DNA from: JBBQSV01 sp038213615
GTDB taxonomy: Bacteria > Patescibacteriota > Saccharimonadia > Saccharimonadales > OMJO01
Length of the DNA: 9,757 nt
Assembly (NCBI GenBank): GCA_038213615.1
Contig: JBBQSV010000025.1
Location: 1-9,757 of the forward strand
Direction: 5' to 3'
The position numbers were made by a program, and so were the translations under genes. The first letter of the stretch is position 1, and each line of letters opens with the position of its first letter. Below are positions 5,045-9,757 of this stretch, in pieces. Under the pieces are notes generated by a model. It did not search any database and was not told where the DNA came from. It was given only the letters and a program-made list of their open reading frames with translations.

Positions 5045-5618
5045 CTGGGTTAGAGGTGTAACCGCCGTATTTGTTGACGGTCGGTTGACAGCCAGACCAT
5101 AACCCCAAGTTGGCCTCCCTGGCCTGGCGTTGATAGCCCTCGAACTCGGCTTGTTTGGTAAACGGGAACCCAATGTAGGCAAAGCCGTAACCGTTTTTGA
5201 TAATCTCGGCATTTACTAGCCGGCCGTCTGGCAGGTAGACGTAGCGCAGCAGGCGGTCGTAGCGATCCCGATTAGTGTCCTGGGGGTCGGCCTCTAGCCG
5301 GACTCGGTTGTCGCCAATTAGGCCTTTGGTGTAGTTAGATGCTGCTTGGCCAAAACATTGCACCACCTTGCGCGGGTCATGAGTTTCTGGCGTATCAACG
5401 CCAATGAATCGAACCGTTTCTTTGTGGCCGTTCATGTTCACGGCGATGGTGTCACCATCATCAAAAACCAGAACTTGATACAAGCCAGGCTGGGACTGCT
5501 GAGCCAGTTTGGCTGGTGTTTTTACGGGTGCTTTCCCAGAAAGCAGGTAAACCAGCAAGGCTACTACTAACGACATCCCTAGTTTGTACAACTGTTTGTT
5601 GGTTGGCTGTCGGCTCAT
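5037..5618 (-). CDS. Staphylococcal-nuclease-type nuclease, membrane-anchored or secreted
   Basis: This 193-aa protein has an N-terminal hydrophobic segment (about 13-27, LGMSLVVALLVYLLSG), then a TNase/SNc domain. Catalytic residues are in place: D56 in FDDGDT (Ca2+ ligand, like SNase Asp21), R70 and D75 in RFIGVDTPE, E78 (general base, like Glu43) followed by THDP, and R122 in DRYDRLL (like Arg87). The C-terminal EANLGLWSG (169-176) is also typical. It would cut DNA or RNA outside the membrane, useful for taking up nucleotides from a host or the surroundings. That role is inference. The ATG at 5618 is preferred because a -10-like TAGAAT ends 6 nt before it. The second Met (15) would remove the basic n-region. 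It is convergent with, and overlaps, the glycosyltransferase by 8 bp. Confidence 0.93.
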   Translation of the reverse strand: MSRQPTNKQLYKLGMSLVVALLVYLLSGKAPVKTPAKLAQQSQPGLYQVLVFDDGDTIAVNMNGHKETVRFIGVDTPETHDPRKVVQCFGQAASNYTKGLIGDNRVRLEADPQDTNRDRYDRLLRYVYLPDGRLVNAEIIKNGYGFAYIGFPFTKQAEFEGYQRQAREANLGLWSGCQPTVNKYGGYTSNPAN

Positions 5619-5624
5619 GACTAC

Positions 5625-5630
5625 ATTCTA
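5625..5630 (-). promoter_or_regulatory. Candidate -10 of the nuclease gene
   Basis: TAGAAT on the minus strand (5 of 6 to TATAAT) ends 6 nt before the ATG at 5618, the same spacing as at several other genes here. No convincing -35 is seen at 16-18 bp and there is no Shine-Dalgarno. Confidence 0.35.
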
Positions 5631-5712
5631 TCGCTTTGTTGTTATTTTTGGTGCTGTCTATTTGACATACCCCATTTTGTAAGCGCAAGTAGTAAACTTG
5701 ATTAAAAGCTTT

Positions 5713-5717
5713 AGGGG
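5713..5717 (+). promoter_or_regulatory. Ribosome binding site that sets the ParB-like start
   Basis: AGGGG lies 7 nt before the ATG at 5725. The frame is open back to a TTG at 5698, but only the ATG has correctly spaced Shine-Dalgarno sequence, so it is taken as the start. Confidence 0.7.
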
Positions 5718-5724
5718 TACGAAT

Positions 5725-6915
5725 ATGGCAGTACGATTACCAATAGAAAAAGCTGTTGAGGCAGGCGGGTTACAAGATTTCGAGATGCTGTTCGGGCCGT
5801 CCCCAGAGTCTTTGCAGCGTGTCCCACTAAGTCAAGCCAATGTTGTTGGCCAGTATCGTACTAAATATGACACCGCAGATCAGGTAGTACTAGAACACAG
5901 CATAGTTAGCGCTGGGCTCAGGAACCCTATTCTTTTGTCCGTAATGACGCCCGCCGAGGCCGAGGAATACCTGGATTTTACAAACCGTAGTTGGGAGGCC
6001 GACACCAGTCTTGATGACCTTGTGCCTAATAGTGACGGTAATTATTTTATAGTGCTGGCCGGCCACAGACGCACCCTAGCCATGAAGCGCGCTGTCGATG
6101 GCCTAGAAAAGGATCAGTCCAAGGTAGGTGTTAGTGCATTTTTGACGCCCACGGACACAATGCTGGACATCATGAAGATTCAAGGCAGCGAAAATGTCTA
6201 CAAGCCACCAAAACCTCAAGACAAAGCTAGGTTAATAAATCAGATGTTTCTATATGGCATGCAGTACCAAATTTATGGAAGCATAGCTGAGTTTATTGAC
6301 GATTCCCCTTTTTCTGAACATGAATGTCGGGATGCTTTGCACTATGTCTTGTTGCCAGCCGGGGTGCATGACTATGTAGAGAGTGATGTGCTGGGGTATA
6401 CCGCAGCGGTTAAGTTTTATCCTTTACTCGAGGCTAGCTACACATACCATCGTTCCAGGGGTGTACCCGGATCTAAGATTGAGCTTGCCATGCTCGGCTA
6501 CTTTATTAGCGATGTACGTCACATGATGGCAAGGCACAATACTCTGAACTCAGCGACTGTGGCAAACTTTGTCAAACAACGAGCGGCCGATTTATCCTCG
6601 GAGCAAACAGATTTATTTATGGTTAACCAAGGCCCGGTGTTAGAAGCGCAACGTTCACTCCCGGTCATGTCATTATTGTTAAGGCAGACAGAAGCCGTCC
6701 AAAATATAATTCACGTTATGAATTCACACGGTGGCATAGAGGGTTGGAGGGCTGACGTTCCCGTAGACGTCCGCACCAAGCTGGTTGCAACGCTTGGGCT
6801 TGCCATTCAGAACGTCCGTAGCCTGCGTCAGCGGGCTGATCCTGATGCGATCGATTCCATGCCCGAAGTAGATGATTTATTGGCTGAGGCCGACGGGCTT
6901 TTGGTTGTTGTCTAG
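5725..6915 (+). CDS. ParB/Spo0J-like DNA-binding protein without a ParA partner
   Basis: The 396-aa protein has the ParB N-terminal nuclease-like/CTP-binding fold: VPLSQANVVGQYRTKYD (33-49), GLRNPILLSV (64-73), then YFIVLAGHRRTLAMKRA (107-123) carrying the GxRRxxA motif, and GSENVYKPPKPQDKA (154-168), equivalent to the ENLQR...EEA box. A KorB/Spo0J-type HTH follows: SIAEFIDDSPFSEHECRDAL (186-205), VLLPAGVHDYVESDVLGYTAAVKF (208-231). The rest (about 240-396) is helical and unlike the usual ParB dimerisation tail. No parA or obvious parS repeats are adjacent, so it may be an accessory regulator rather than the chromosome partition protein. It begins with a true Shine-Dalgarno. Its stop shares the four bases CTAG with the stop of the convergent CobO gene. 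Domain call is firm, role uncertain. Confidence 0.85.
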   Translation: MAVRLPIEKAVEAGGLQDFEMLFGPSPESLQRVPLSQANVVGQYRTKYDTADQVVLEHSIVSAGLRNPILLSVMTPAEAEEYLDFTNRSWEADTSLDDLVPNSDGNYFIVLAGHRRTLAMKRAVDGLEKDQSKVGVSAFLTPTDTMLDIMKIQGSENVYKPPKPQDKARLINQMFLYGMQYQIYGSIAEFIDDSPFSEHECRDALHYVLLPAGVHDYVESDVLGYTAAVKFYPLLEASYTYHRSRGVPGSKIELAMLGYFISDVRHMMARHNTLNSATVANFVKQRAADLSSEQTDLFMVNQGPVLEAQRSLPVMSLLLRQTEAVQNIIHVMNSHGGIEGWRADVPVDVRTKLVATLGLAIQNVRSLRQRADPDAIDSMPEVDDLLAEADGLLVVV

Positions 6916-7481
6916 TAATCTATACCGCGATTGGCCAGGAACTTGTCGTCGAAATGGTGTTTGATCTTGGTCATGTCGGTGGCGATGTCTGCTAGTGGCA
7001 ACAAGTCTTTGGGAAAGTCGCGCCCTGTTAGGCACAGACTAGTTTTGGGCGACTTTTTGGCGATCAGATTCTTTAGCTGGGTTTTGGTAATTAGCCCATC
7101 GTGAGCAGCATTGTTGATCTCATCACAGATTACCAGGTCGAATTTGCCGCTGGTGGCGCACTTTAGGGCCTCGTCATAAGTTTGCCGTGCGGCTTGTTTG
7201 TGCTGGGCTTCGGTGATGTGTTGTTCGCTAAGTTCACCGGCTTTGTAAAACCCTTTGCCACCTTTGTAAAAATGTAGTTGGTCTTTGTACAGCGGCAAAA
7301 TGTCGTGGATGAACACGTGCTCGCCCACGCCCCAGTATTTGATGAACTGAATAAAAGCCACGTTCCAACGATTGCCTAGGGCCCGGACCATTAGCCCGAC
7401 TGACGCACTGGTTTTGCCCTTGCCATCGCCAGTATAGACAACTACGACAGAGTCTTTGTTTTTGTAATTCTCAAAAGCCAT
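6912..7481 (-). CDS. cobO: Cob(I)alamin / cob(I)yrinic acid a,c-diamide adenosyltransferase, CobO/BtuR type
   Basis: This 189-aa enzyme of the CobA/CobO/BtuR family moves the 5'-deoxyadenosyl group of ATP to Co(I) corrinoid. Family marks in order are the P-loop TGDGKGKTSAS (17-27), FIQFIK (43-48), GGKGF (74-78), the Walker-B-like DLVICDEINNA (115-125), LTGRDFP (151-157), ADIATDMTKIKHHF (164-177), and the C-terminal ANRGIDY (183-189). Length is normal. No other corrinoid gene is in the window, so it may salvage scavenged B12, or act on another substrate; this cannot be decided here. TACACT, a -10-like sequence, ends 7 nt before the ATG in the 15-bp gap after the preceding gene. There is no Shine-Dalgarno. 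Its stop overlaps that of the ParB-like gene within CTAG. Confidence 0.93.
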   Translation of the reverse strand: MAFENYKNKDSVVVVYTGDGKGKTSASVGLMVRALGNRWNVAFIQFIKYWGVGEHVFIHDILPLYKDQLHFYKGGKGFYKAGELSEQHITEAQHKQAARQTYDEALKCATSGKFDLVICDEINNAAHDGLITKTQLKNLIAKKSPKTSLCLTGRDFPKDLLPLADIATDMTKIKHHFDDKFLANRGIDY

Positions 7482-7488
7482 AAGCTTT

Positions 7489-7494
7489 AGTGTA
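7489..7494 (-). promoter_or_regulatory. Candidate -10 of the adenosyltransferase gene
   Basis: TACACT on the minus strand ends 7 nt before the ATG at 7481 and lies in the gap after the 143-aa gene. The -35 region is weak. The gene could also be read through from upstream. Confidence 0.3.
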
Positions 7495-7496
7495 GC

Positions 7497-7928
7497 CTAG
7501 TCGCCGCACTGGATTAGTATAAATGCTAGTGCTGATCGGCGAATTTTATGTACCTCTACGCCCCGTGGGTCATTTGGTACCTGTCTACCTTCTATCACTC
7601 TCCGTCGTGTGTGGTCAAATATAATTGTCATAAATGGATCTTCATAAATTGCGTCTTCTAATTGTTTGCCTGGACGAATTTCAACATCATAAAATTGACC
7701 ATTTGTAGCAAACTGATTCGCAATATCTGGATACTTAGTGGCAAAAGAGGCGGGCATCGGTTCGTTCATCACTCCTGGCCAGCCTGCTGATTCCTGGGCA
7801 TCGAGTAGACTTCTAACATCTTCACAGCCTAAGCCTTTGTCCCGCATGTGTTCAAAGTCTGCTTCTGTTAGATTGCACGACTCAACGGGTGGGCTATTTC
7901 GCTGGATACTTTGACCTCCGTAGGACAT
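7497..7928 (-). CDS. Hypothetical protein, 143 aa
   Basis: I do not recognise this protein. After a polar N-terminus it has short helices (LTEADFEHMRDKG, CEDVRSLLDAQESAG) and then a beta-rich half (QFYDVEIRPGKQLEDAI, FMTIIFDHTRRRVIEG, GVEVHKIRRSALAFILIQ). There is no signal peptide, and Cys occurs three times. The frame is open to an ATG at 7946, but that codon lies upstream of a perfect TATAAT. The ATG at 7928, 6 nt after the -10, is therefore the start, giving a leaderless mRNA. The gene sits between the adenosyltransferase (15 bp downstream) and the glutaredoxin-like gene on the same strand, yet has its own promoter. There is no evidence linking it in function to either. Confidence 0.7.
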   Translation of the reverse strand: MSYGGQSIQRNSPPVESCNLTEADFEHMRDKGLGCEDVRSLLDAQESAGWPGVMNEPMPASFATKYPDIANQFATNGQFYDVEIRPGKQLEDAIYEDPFMTIIFDHTRRRVIEGRQVPNDPRGVEVHKIRRSALAFILIQCGD

Positions 7929-7934
7929 GGCTGA

Positions 7935-7963
7935 ATTATACACCACACATATTGTGTAGGCAA
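7935..7963 (-). promoter_or_regulatory. Strong sigma70-type promoter of the 143-aa gene
   Basis: On the minus strand, TTGCCT (7963-7958) and a perfect TATAAT (7940-7935) are 17 bp apart. The -10 ends 6 nt before the ATG at 7928, so transcription should start at the A of the start codon or within a base or two. This fixes the start of the gene. Confidence 0.75.
7945..7957. promoter_or_regulatory. Inverted repeat in promoter spacer, possible operator
   Basis: ACACA-TAT-TGTGT is a perfect 5-bp inverted repeat with a 3-bp centre. It lies wholly within the 17-bp spacer of the 143-aa gene's promoter, touching the -35 box. That is a good place for a repressor, but the repeat is short enough to arise by chance. 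Confidence 0.3.
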
Positions 7964-7991
7964 TAAAATTTAGGCGCTAAACTACTGGAGT

Positions 7992-8231
7992 TTAAATCAG
8001 TTTTTTGGATTTGAGCAGGCTGTCAATTTTGGCTTTGTCAAAGCCCACAACAATTTCGCCATCGATATCAATAACAGGTACACCCATTTGACCAGACTTG
8101 TCTATAGACTCTTTGGCTTTAGAGGGATCTTTTTCTATGTCAAAGTCAGTGTACTTAACCCCTAATTTATCGAAGTAGTTCATGGCCGCGTGGCAAAAAG
8201 CGCACCAGGTTGTGGAATATACAGTAATCAT
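7992..8231 (-). CDS. Glutaredoxin-like thiol-disulfide oxidoreductase
   Basis: This 79-aa single-domain protein has the thioredoxin fold of small glutaredoxins of the NrdH/mycoredoxin type. Seen are strand 1 (MITVYSTTW), the redox motif C10-A-F-C13, helix HAAMNYFDKLGV, strand YTDFDIEKD (27-35), the cis-proline in G50-V51-P52-V53, and a C-terminal GFDKAKIDSLLKSK helix. WCAFC is an uncommon version of the CxxC motif. NrdH and mycoredoxins usually carry CxQC or CGPC-like versions. It would reduce disulfides in the cytoplasm, for instance in ribonucleotide reductase or peroxidases; the partner is not shown. The ATG at 8231 follows an extended -10 by 6 nt, with no Shine-Dalgarno. Confidence 0.9.
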   Translation of the reverse strand: MITVYSTTWCAFCHAAMNYFDKLGVKYTDFDIEKDPSKAKESIDKSGQMGVPVIDIDGEIVVGFDKAKIDSLLKSKKLI

Positions 8232-8237
8232 ACTTAC

Positions 8238-8267
8238 ATTTTAGCATTGTCGACTGTAGAGTGCCAG
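8238..8267 (-). promoter_or_regulatory. Extended -10 promoter of the glutaredoxin-like gene
   Basis: On the minus strand, TGCTAAAAT (8246-8238) is an extended -10, identical to that of smpB. CTGGCA (8267-8262) at 18 bp may be a weak -35. The -10 ends 6 nt before the ATG, so the mRNA should be leaderless. Confidence 0.55.
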
Positions 8268-8284
8268 AACACGCTATGAATACG

Positions 8285-8313
8285 TTGAAAGTAATCTGTT
8301 AATGGGCTATACT
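8285..8313 (+). promoter_or_regulatory. Promoter of the ATP synthase operon
   Basis: TTGAAA (8285-8290) and TATACT (8308-8313) are separated by exactly 17 bp. Each hexamer has 5 of 6 consensus bases, the best -35/-10 pair in the window. Transcription should begin near 8320, giving a leader of about 78 nt before atpB, or starting almost on the small upstream ATG at 8322. Confidence 0.75.
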
Positions 8314-8321
8314 ACAGCCAT

Positions 8322-8408
8322 ATGATTTTAGCCGCCGCCACAACCATGACGACGACTTTCTCGAACCGAACATTACGTCGCATGGGGGAGTTATTAAATG
8401 CCAGGTAA
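8322..8408 (+). CDS. 28-codon upstream reading frame overlapping the atpB start
   Basis: The ATG lies 8 nt after the -10, near the predicted transcription start, as at the leaderless genes nearby. The frame encodes a basic, Thr-rich peptide (MILAAATTMTTTFSNRTLRR, then eight more residues). Its TAA is 8 bases past the atpB ATG codon, so the two overlap by 11 nt in different frames. The atpB Shine-Dalgarno lies inside it. It could be a leader peptide that couples or tunes atpB translation. It does not resemble AtpI, which often precedes atpB. It may also be a chance frame. Confidence 0.35.
   Translation: MILAAATTMTTTFSNRTLRRMGELLNAR
8384..8390 (+). promoter_or_regulatory. Ribosome binding site of atpB
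   Basis: GGGGGAG ends 7 nt before the atpB ATG, which supports the start at 8398. It contrasts with the leaderless genes elsewhere in the window. Confidence 0.75.
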
Positions 8409-9243
8409 CTTATTTGGTCTAGACTTACAGGTTAGCCTTCGGGCGGAGCCGCTGTTTAAACTTGGTCCGCTGACGGTTACTAACTCTATAGTCTACGGTT
8501 TGGTCTGCGCAGTTATCATTGCCACCATCATGGTTGTGGCCGCCCGTCGAATTAAGATGATCCCGCGCAAAGGCCCCAGCGCTCTGATGGATATGACGGT
8601 TAGCTACGTTGTTGACCTGCTCACCGGGCCATTCGGCAGCTATGAGCAAGCTATTCGATTTATGCCAGTGTTTGGGTTTTATTTTTTCTTCATAATATTC
8701 AACAATCTGATGGAGCTGATGCCTTTTGTTGGTCCTGGTGCCTATAAAACAGAGCATGGGCTCAGGGTTGATTTGTTCCGACCTTTTACTGCCGATTTGA
8801 ACGGCACTGTGGCCATGGCCGTAATCGCCATCATCATGGTGCAGTATCTGAGTATCCGTGAACAGGGTGCCAAAAAGCACCTCTTGCATTACTTTAGCAA
8901 CAAACCCAAAAATCCGCTGTATCTGTTTATTGGTGTACTAGAGATGTTTACCGAGCTTACCAGGATCCTAAGCCTGAGCTTACGTTTATTCCTAAACACT
9001 GCCGTGGGTGAAATCTTGCTACTAGTCTTTACTTCCATTATCCTAGCAGCTGGTCGCACGCCGTTCGTAGTGTTGCCGATAATGATGTTCGAGGCCCTGG
9101 TGGCCTACATCCAAGCCTATGTATTTATGTCACTGAGCGCTACTTACCTGGGCCTAGCTATTGCCCACGCCGATGATCATCACACAAGCCACCCACAACC
9201 TGATAAACTTAAGAACCAGGAATCAGTAAGTGCGGCGGTTTAA
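8398..9243 (+). CDS. atpB: F1Fo ATP synthase subunit a
   Basis: Subunit a forms the two proton half-channels against the c-ring. The 281-aa protein has several membrane spans (about 30-48, 88-110, 137-152, 173-185, 190-218, 222-256). The essential Arg is R196 in LSLSLRLFLNTAVGE (equivalent to E. coli Arg210), and the last span has FEALVAYIQAYVFMSLSATYL with Q239 (like Gln252). The usual motif after the Arg is RLFGNMxAGE. Here Gly and Met are replaced, giving RLFLNTAVGE. A His/Asp-rich cytoplasmic tail (AHADDHHTSHPQPDK) closes the protein. It has a good Shine-Dalgarno and is first of the conserved operon, 33 bp before atpE. The 28-codon frame overlaps its start. Confidence 0.96.
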   Translation: MPGNLFGLDLQVSLRAEPLFKLGPLTVTNSIVYGLVCAVIIATIMVVAARRIKMIPRKGPSALMDMTVSYVVDLLTGPFGSYEQAIRFMPVFGFYFFFIIFNNLMELMPFVGPGAYKTEHGLRVDLFRPFTADLNGTVAMAVIAIIMVQYLSIREQGAKKHLLHYFSNKPKNPLYLFIGVLEMFTELTRILSLSLRLFLNTAVGEILLLVFTSIILAAGRTPFVVLPIMMFEALVAYIQAYVFMSLSATYLGLAIAHADDHHTSHPQPDKLKNQESVSAAV

Positions 9244-9262
9244 ATTAACTAAGGTATAAAAA

Positions 9263-9268
9263 AAGGAG
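9263..9268 (+). promoter_or_regulatory. Strong ribosome binding site of atpE
   Basis: AAGGAG sits 8 nt before the atpE ATG and is the strongest Shine-Dalgarno in the window. Subunit c is needed in many more copies than the other Fo subunits, which fits strong initiation. Confidence 0.85.
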
Positions 9269-9276
9269 ACAACAAC

Positions 9277-9513
9277 ATGGTTCAATTATTTGCAGATGCA
9301 GCTGGCGCAGCCGTTATGGCCAAGGGCATGATGGTCGGCATATCTTTTGCTGCAGCGGCCATAGGTTTAGGCCTAGTCGGCTCTAACTACATGAAGGCTT
9401 TGGGCCGCAACCCAGAAGCCGGTAAAGCAGCCAACCAGCTGATCATCATCGCAGCCATGATAGAAATTACAGCCTTGCTGGCCTTTCTACTAGGTGCGTT
9501 CTTACTAAAATAA
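9277..9513 (+). CDS. atpE: F1Fo ATP synthase subunit c
   Basis: This 78-aa subunit forms the rotating c-ring. It is a helical hairpin: span 1 about 17-39 with the small-residue packing stretch GISFAAAAIGLGLVG, the polar loop GRNPEA (43-48) that touches the F1 stalk, and span 2 about 54-76. The ion-carrying carboxylate is E63 in AAMIEITALLAF. At the place where sodium-binding c subunits have Gln in helix 1 (13 residues before the loop Arg) there is Leu31, and the residue after the Glu is Ile. A proton-driven ring is thus more likely than a sodium one; this is inference from known c-ring ligands. It is preceded by a strong Shine-Dalgarno and followed by atpF after 18 bp. Confidence 0.97.
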   Translation: MVQLFADAAGAAVMAKGMMVGISFAAAAIGLGLVGSNYMKALGRNPEAGKAANQLIIIAAMIEITALLAFLLGAFLLK

Positions 9514-9531
9514 GTTTTAGAAAGTTTTTAA

Positions 9532-9757
9532 GTGCTAATACTACCCCACCTATTTGCAGCCGCCGCCGAGCCCACCGGGCTTGGTACTTTGGGTTTGGAC
9601 CCACTGGTCATTTTGGCTCAGTCGGTAACCTTCTTGGTGTTGTTTTGGGTAGTTAAAAAATTTGGTTTAGGCAAAATTGCCGAGATGTTAGAAAAACGTC
9701 GCAAGACTATCGAACAAGGCGTCACCCTGGGCCTAGAAATGCAGGCCGAGAAAGAAA
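9532..9757 (+). CDS. atpF: F1Fo ATP synthase subunit b, 5' part, cut by window edge
   Basis: The frame is open to the right edge (75 codons seen). Subunit b is the peripheral stalk that holds F1 to subunit a. A short N-terminus (LILPHLFAAAAEPTGLGTLG) is followed by one membrane span (DPLVILAQSVTFLVLFWVV, about 23-41), KKFGLGKIAEMLEKRRKTIE (the conserved hinge with ERR-like EKRR), and the start of the long coiled-coil helix (QGVTLGLEMQAEKE). There is no ATG before the span, so the GTG at 9532 is taken as the start. The sequence before it is only weakly Shine-Dalgarno-like. It follows atpE by 18 bp in the usual B-E-F order, so the rest of the operon should lie to the right. Confidence 0.93.
   Translation, partial: MLILPHLFAAAAEPTGLGTLGLDPLVILAQSVTFLVLFWVVKKFGLGKIAEMLEKRRKTIEQGVTLGLEMQAEKE

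Noticed and set aside
5662..5695. TTGACA and TAGTAA upstream of the ParB-like gene as a promoter
   Set aside because: The spacer would be 22 bp, too long for a normal sigma70 promoter. The promoter of this gene could not be placed.
7978..7994. TAAACT-ACTGG-AGTTTA hairpin at the 3' end of the glutaredoxin-like gene as a terminator
   Set aside because: It has a weak 6-bp AT-rich stem that includes the stop codon, with no clear T tract after it on the minus strand.
1..9757. CRISPR array, insertion sequence or recoded UGA
   Set aside because: No regularly spaced repeats and no transposase were found. UGA ends a long gene and Trp is coded by UGG.

Overview
The window looks like a stretch of chromosome from a small-genome bacterium of the Candidate Phyla Radiation (Patescibacteria), most likely Candidatus Saccharibacteria. 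This is inferred from gene content and style, not from a database match. The genes are packed tightly, with convergent neighbours sharing stop codons. Familiar housekeeping genes (smpB, an F-type ATP synthase operon, a glutaredoxin, a CobO-type adenosyltransferase) sit among proteins I cannot name. TGA is used as a stop (the 470-aa gene) and Trp is TGG, which argues against the recoded UGA of Gracilibacteria and Absconditabacteria.

Layout. Positions 1-134 hold a minus-strand terminator and a long inverted repeat that directly follows a minus-strand tRNA-Asn(GUU) gene with encoded CCA (135-209). Fused to the 5' end of that tRNA is a small GIY-YIG nuclease gene (200-448). Upstream of the nuclease lies a second, broken copy of the tRNA 5' end (463-504) whose D-loop is replaced by a perfect 16-bp palindrome. 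I read this as a mobile element that inserted in a tRNA 5' half and rebuilt it. Divergent promoters (547-575 minus, 590-618 plus) then serve the tRNA element and an unknown acidic protein (627-1112). Next on the minus strand come smpB (2536-3018) and, overlapping its stop, a 470-aa protein with probable winged-helix segments (1131-2543).

Positions 3078-5044 hold a divergent pair: a membrane-anchored TIM-barrel glycoside hydrolase (minus) and a family 2 glycosyltransferase (plus), separated by 20 bp with a palindromic -10 element. A membrane-anchored staphylococcal-nuclease-type enzyme (5037-5618 minus) and an orphan ParB-like protein (5725-6915 plus) diverge from each other. On the minus strand there follow a CobO-type adenosyltransferase (6912-7481), an unknown 143-aa protein (7497-7928) and a glutaredoxin-like protein (7992-8231).

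From 8285 to the right edge runs the start of the ATP synthase operon on the plus strand: promoter, a 28-codon upstream reading frame, atpB, atpE and the 5' part of atpF.

Two modes of translation start can be seen. atpB, atpE and the parB-like gene have clear Shine-Dalgarno sequences. Most of the other genes instead have a -10-like hexamer only 6-10 nt before the start codon and no Shine-Dalgarno, as expected of leaderless or nearly leaderless mRNAs. I used this to trim one start (7928).

The strongest candidate for something little described is the tRNA-Asn/GIY-YIG element at 184-504.
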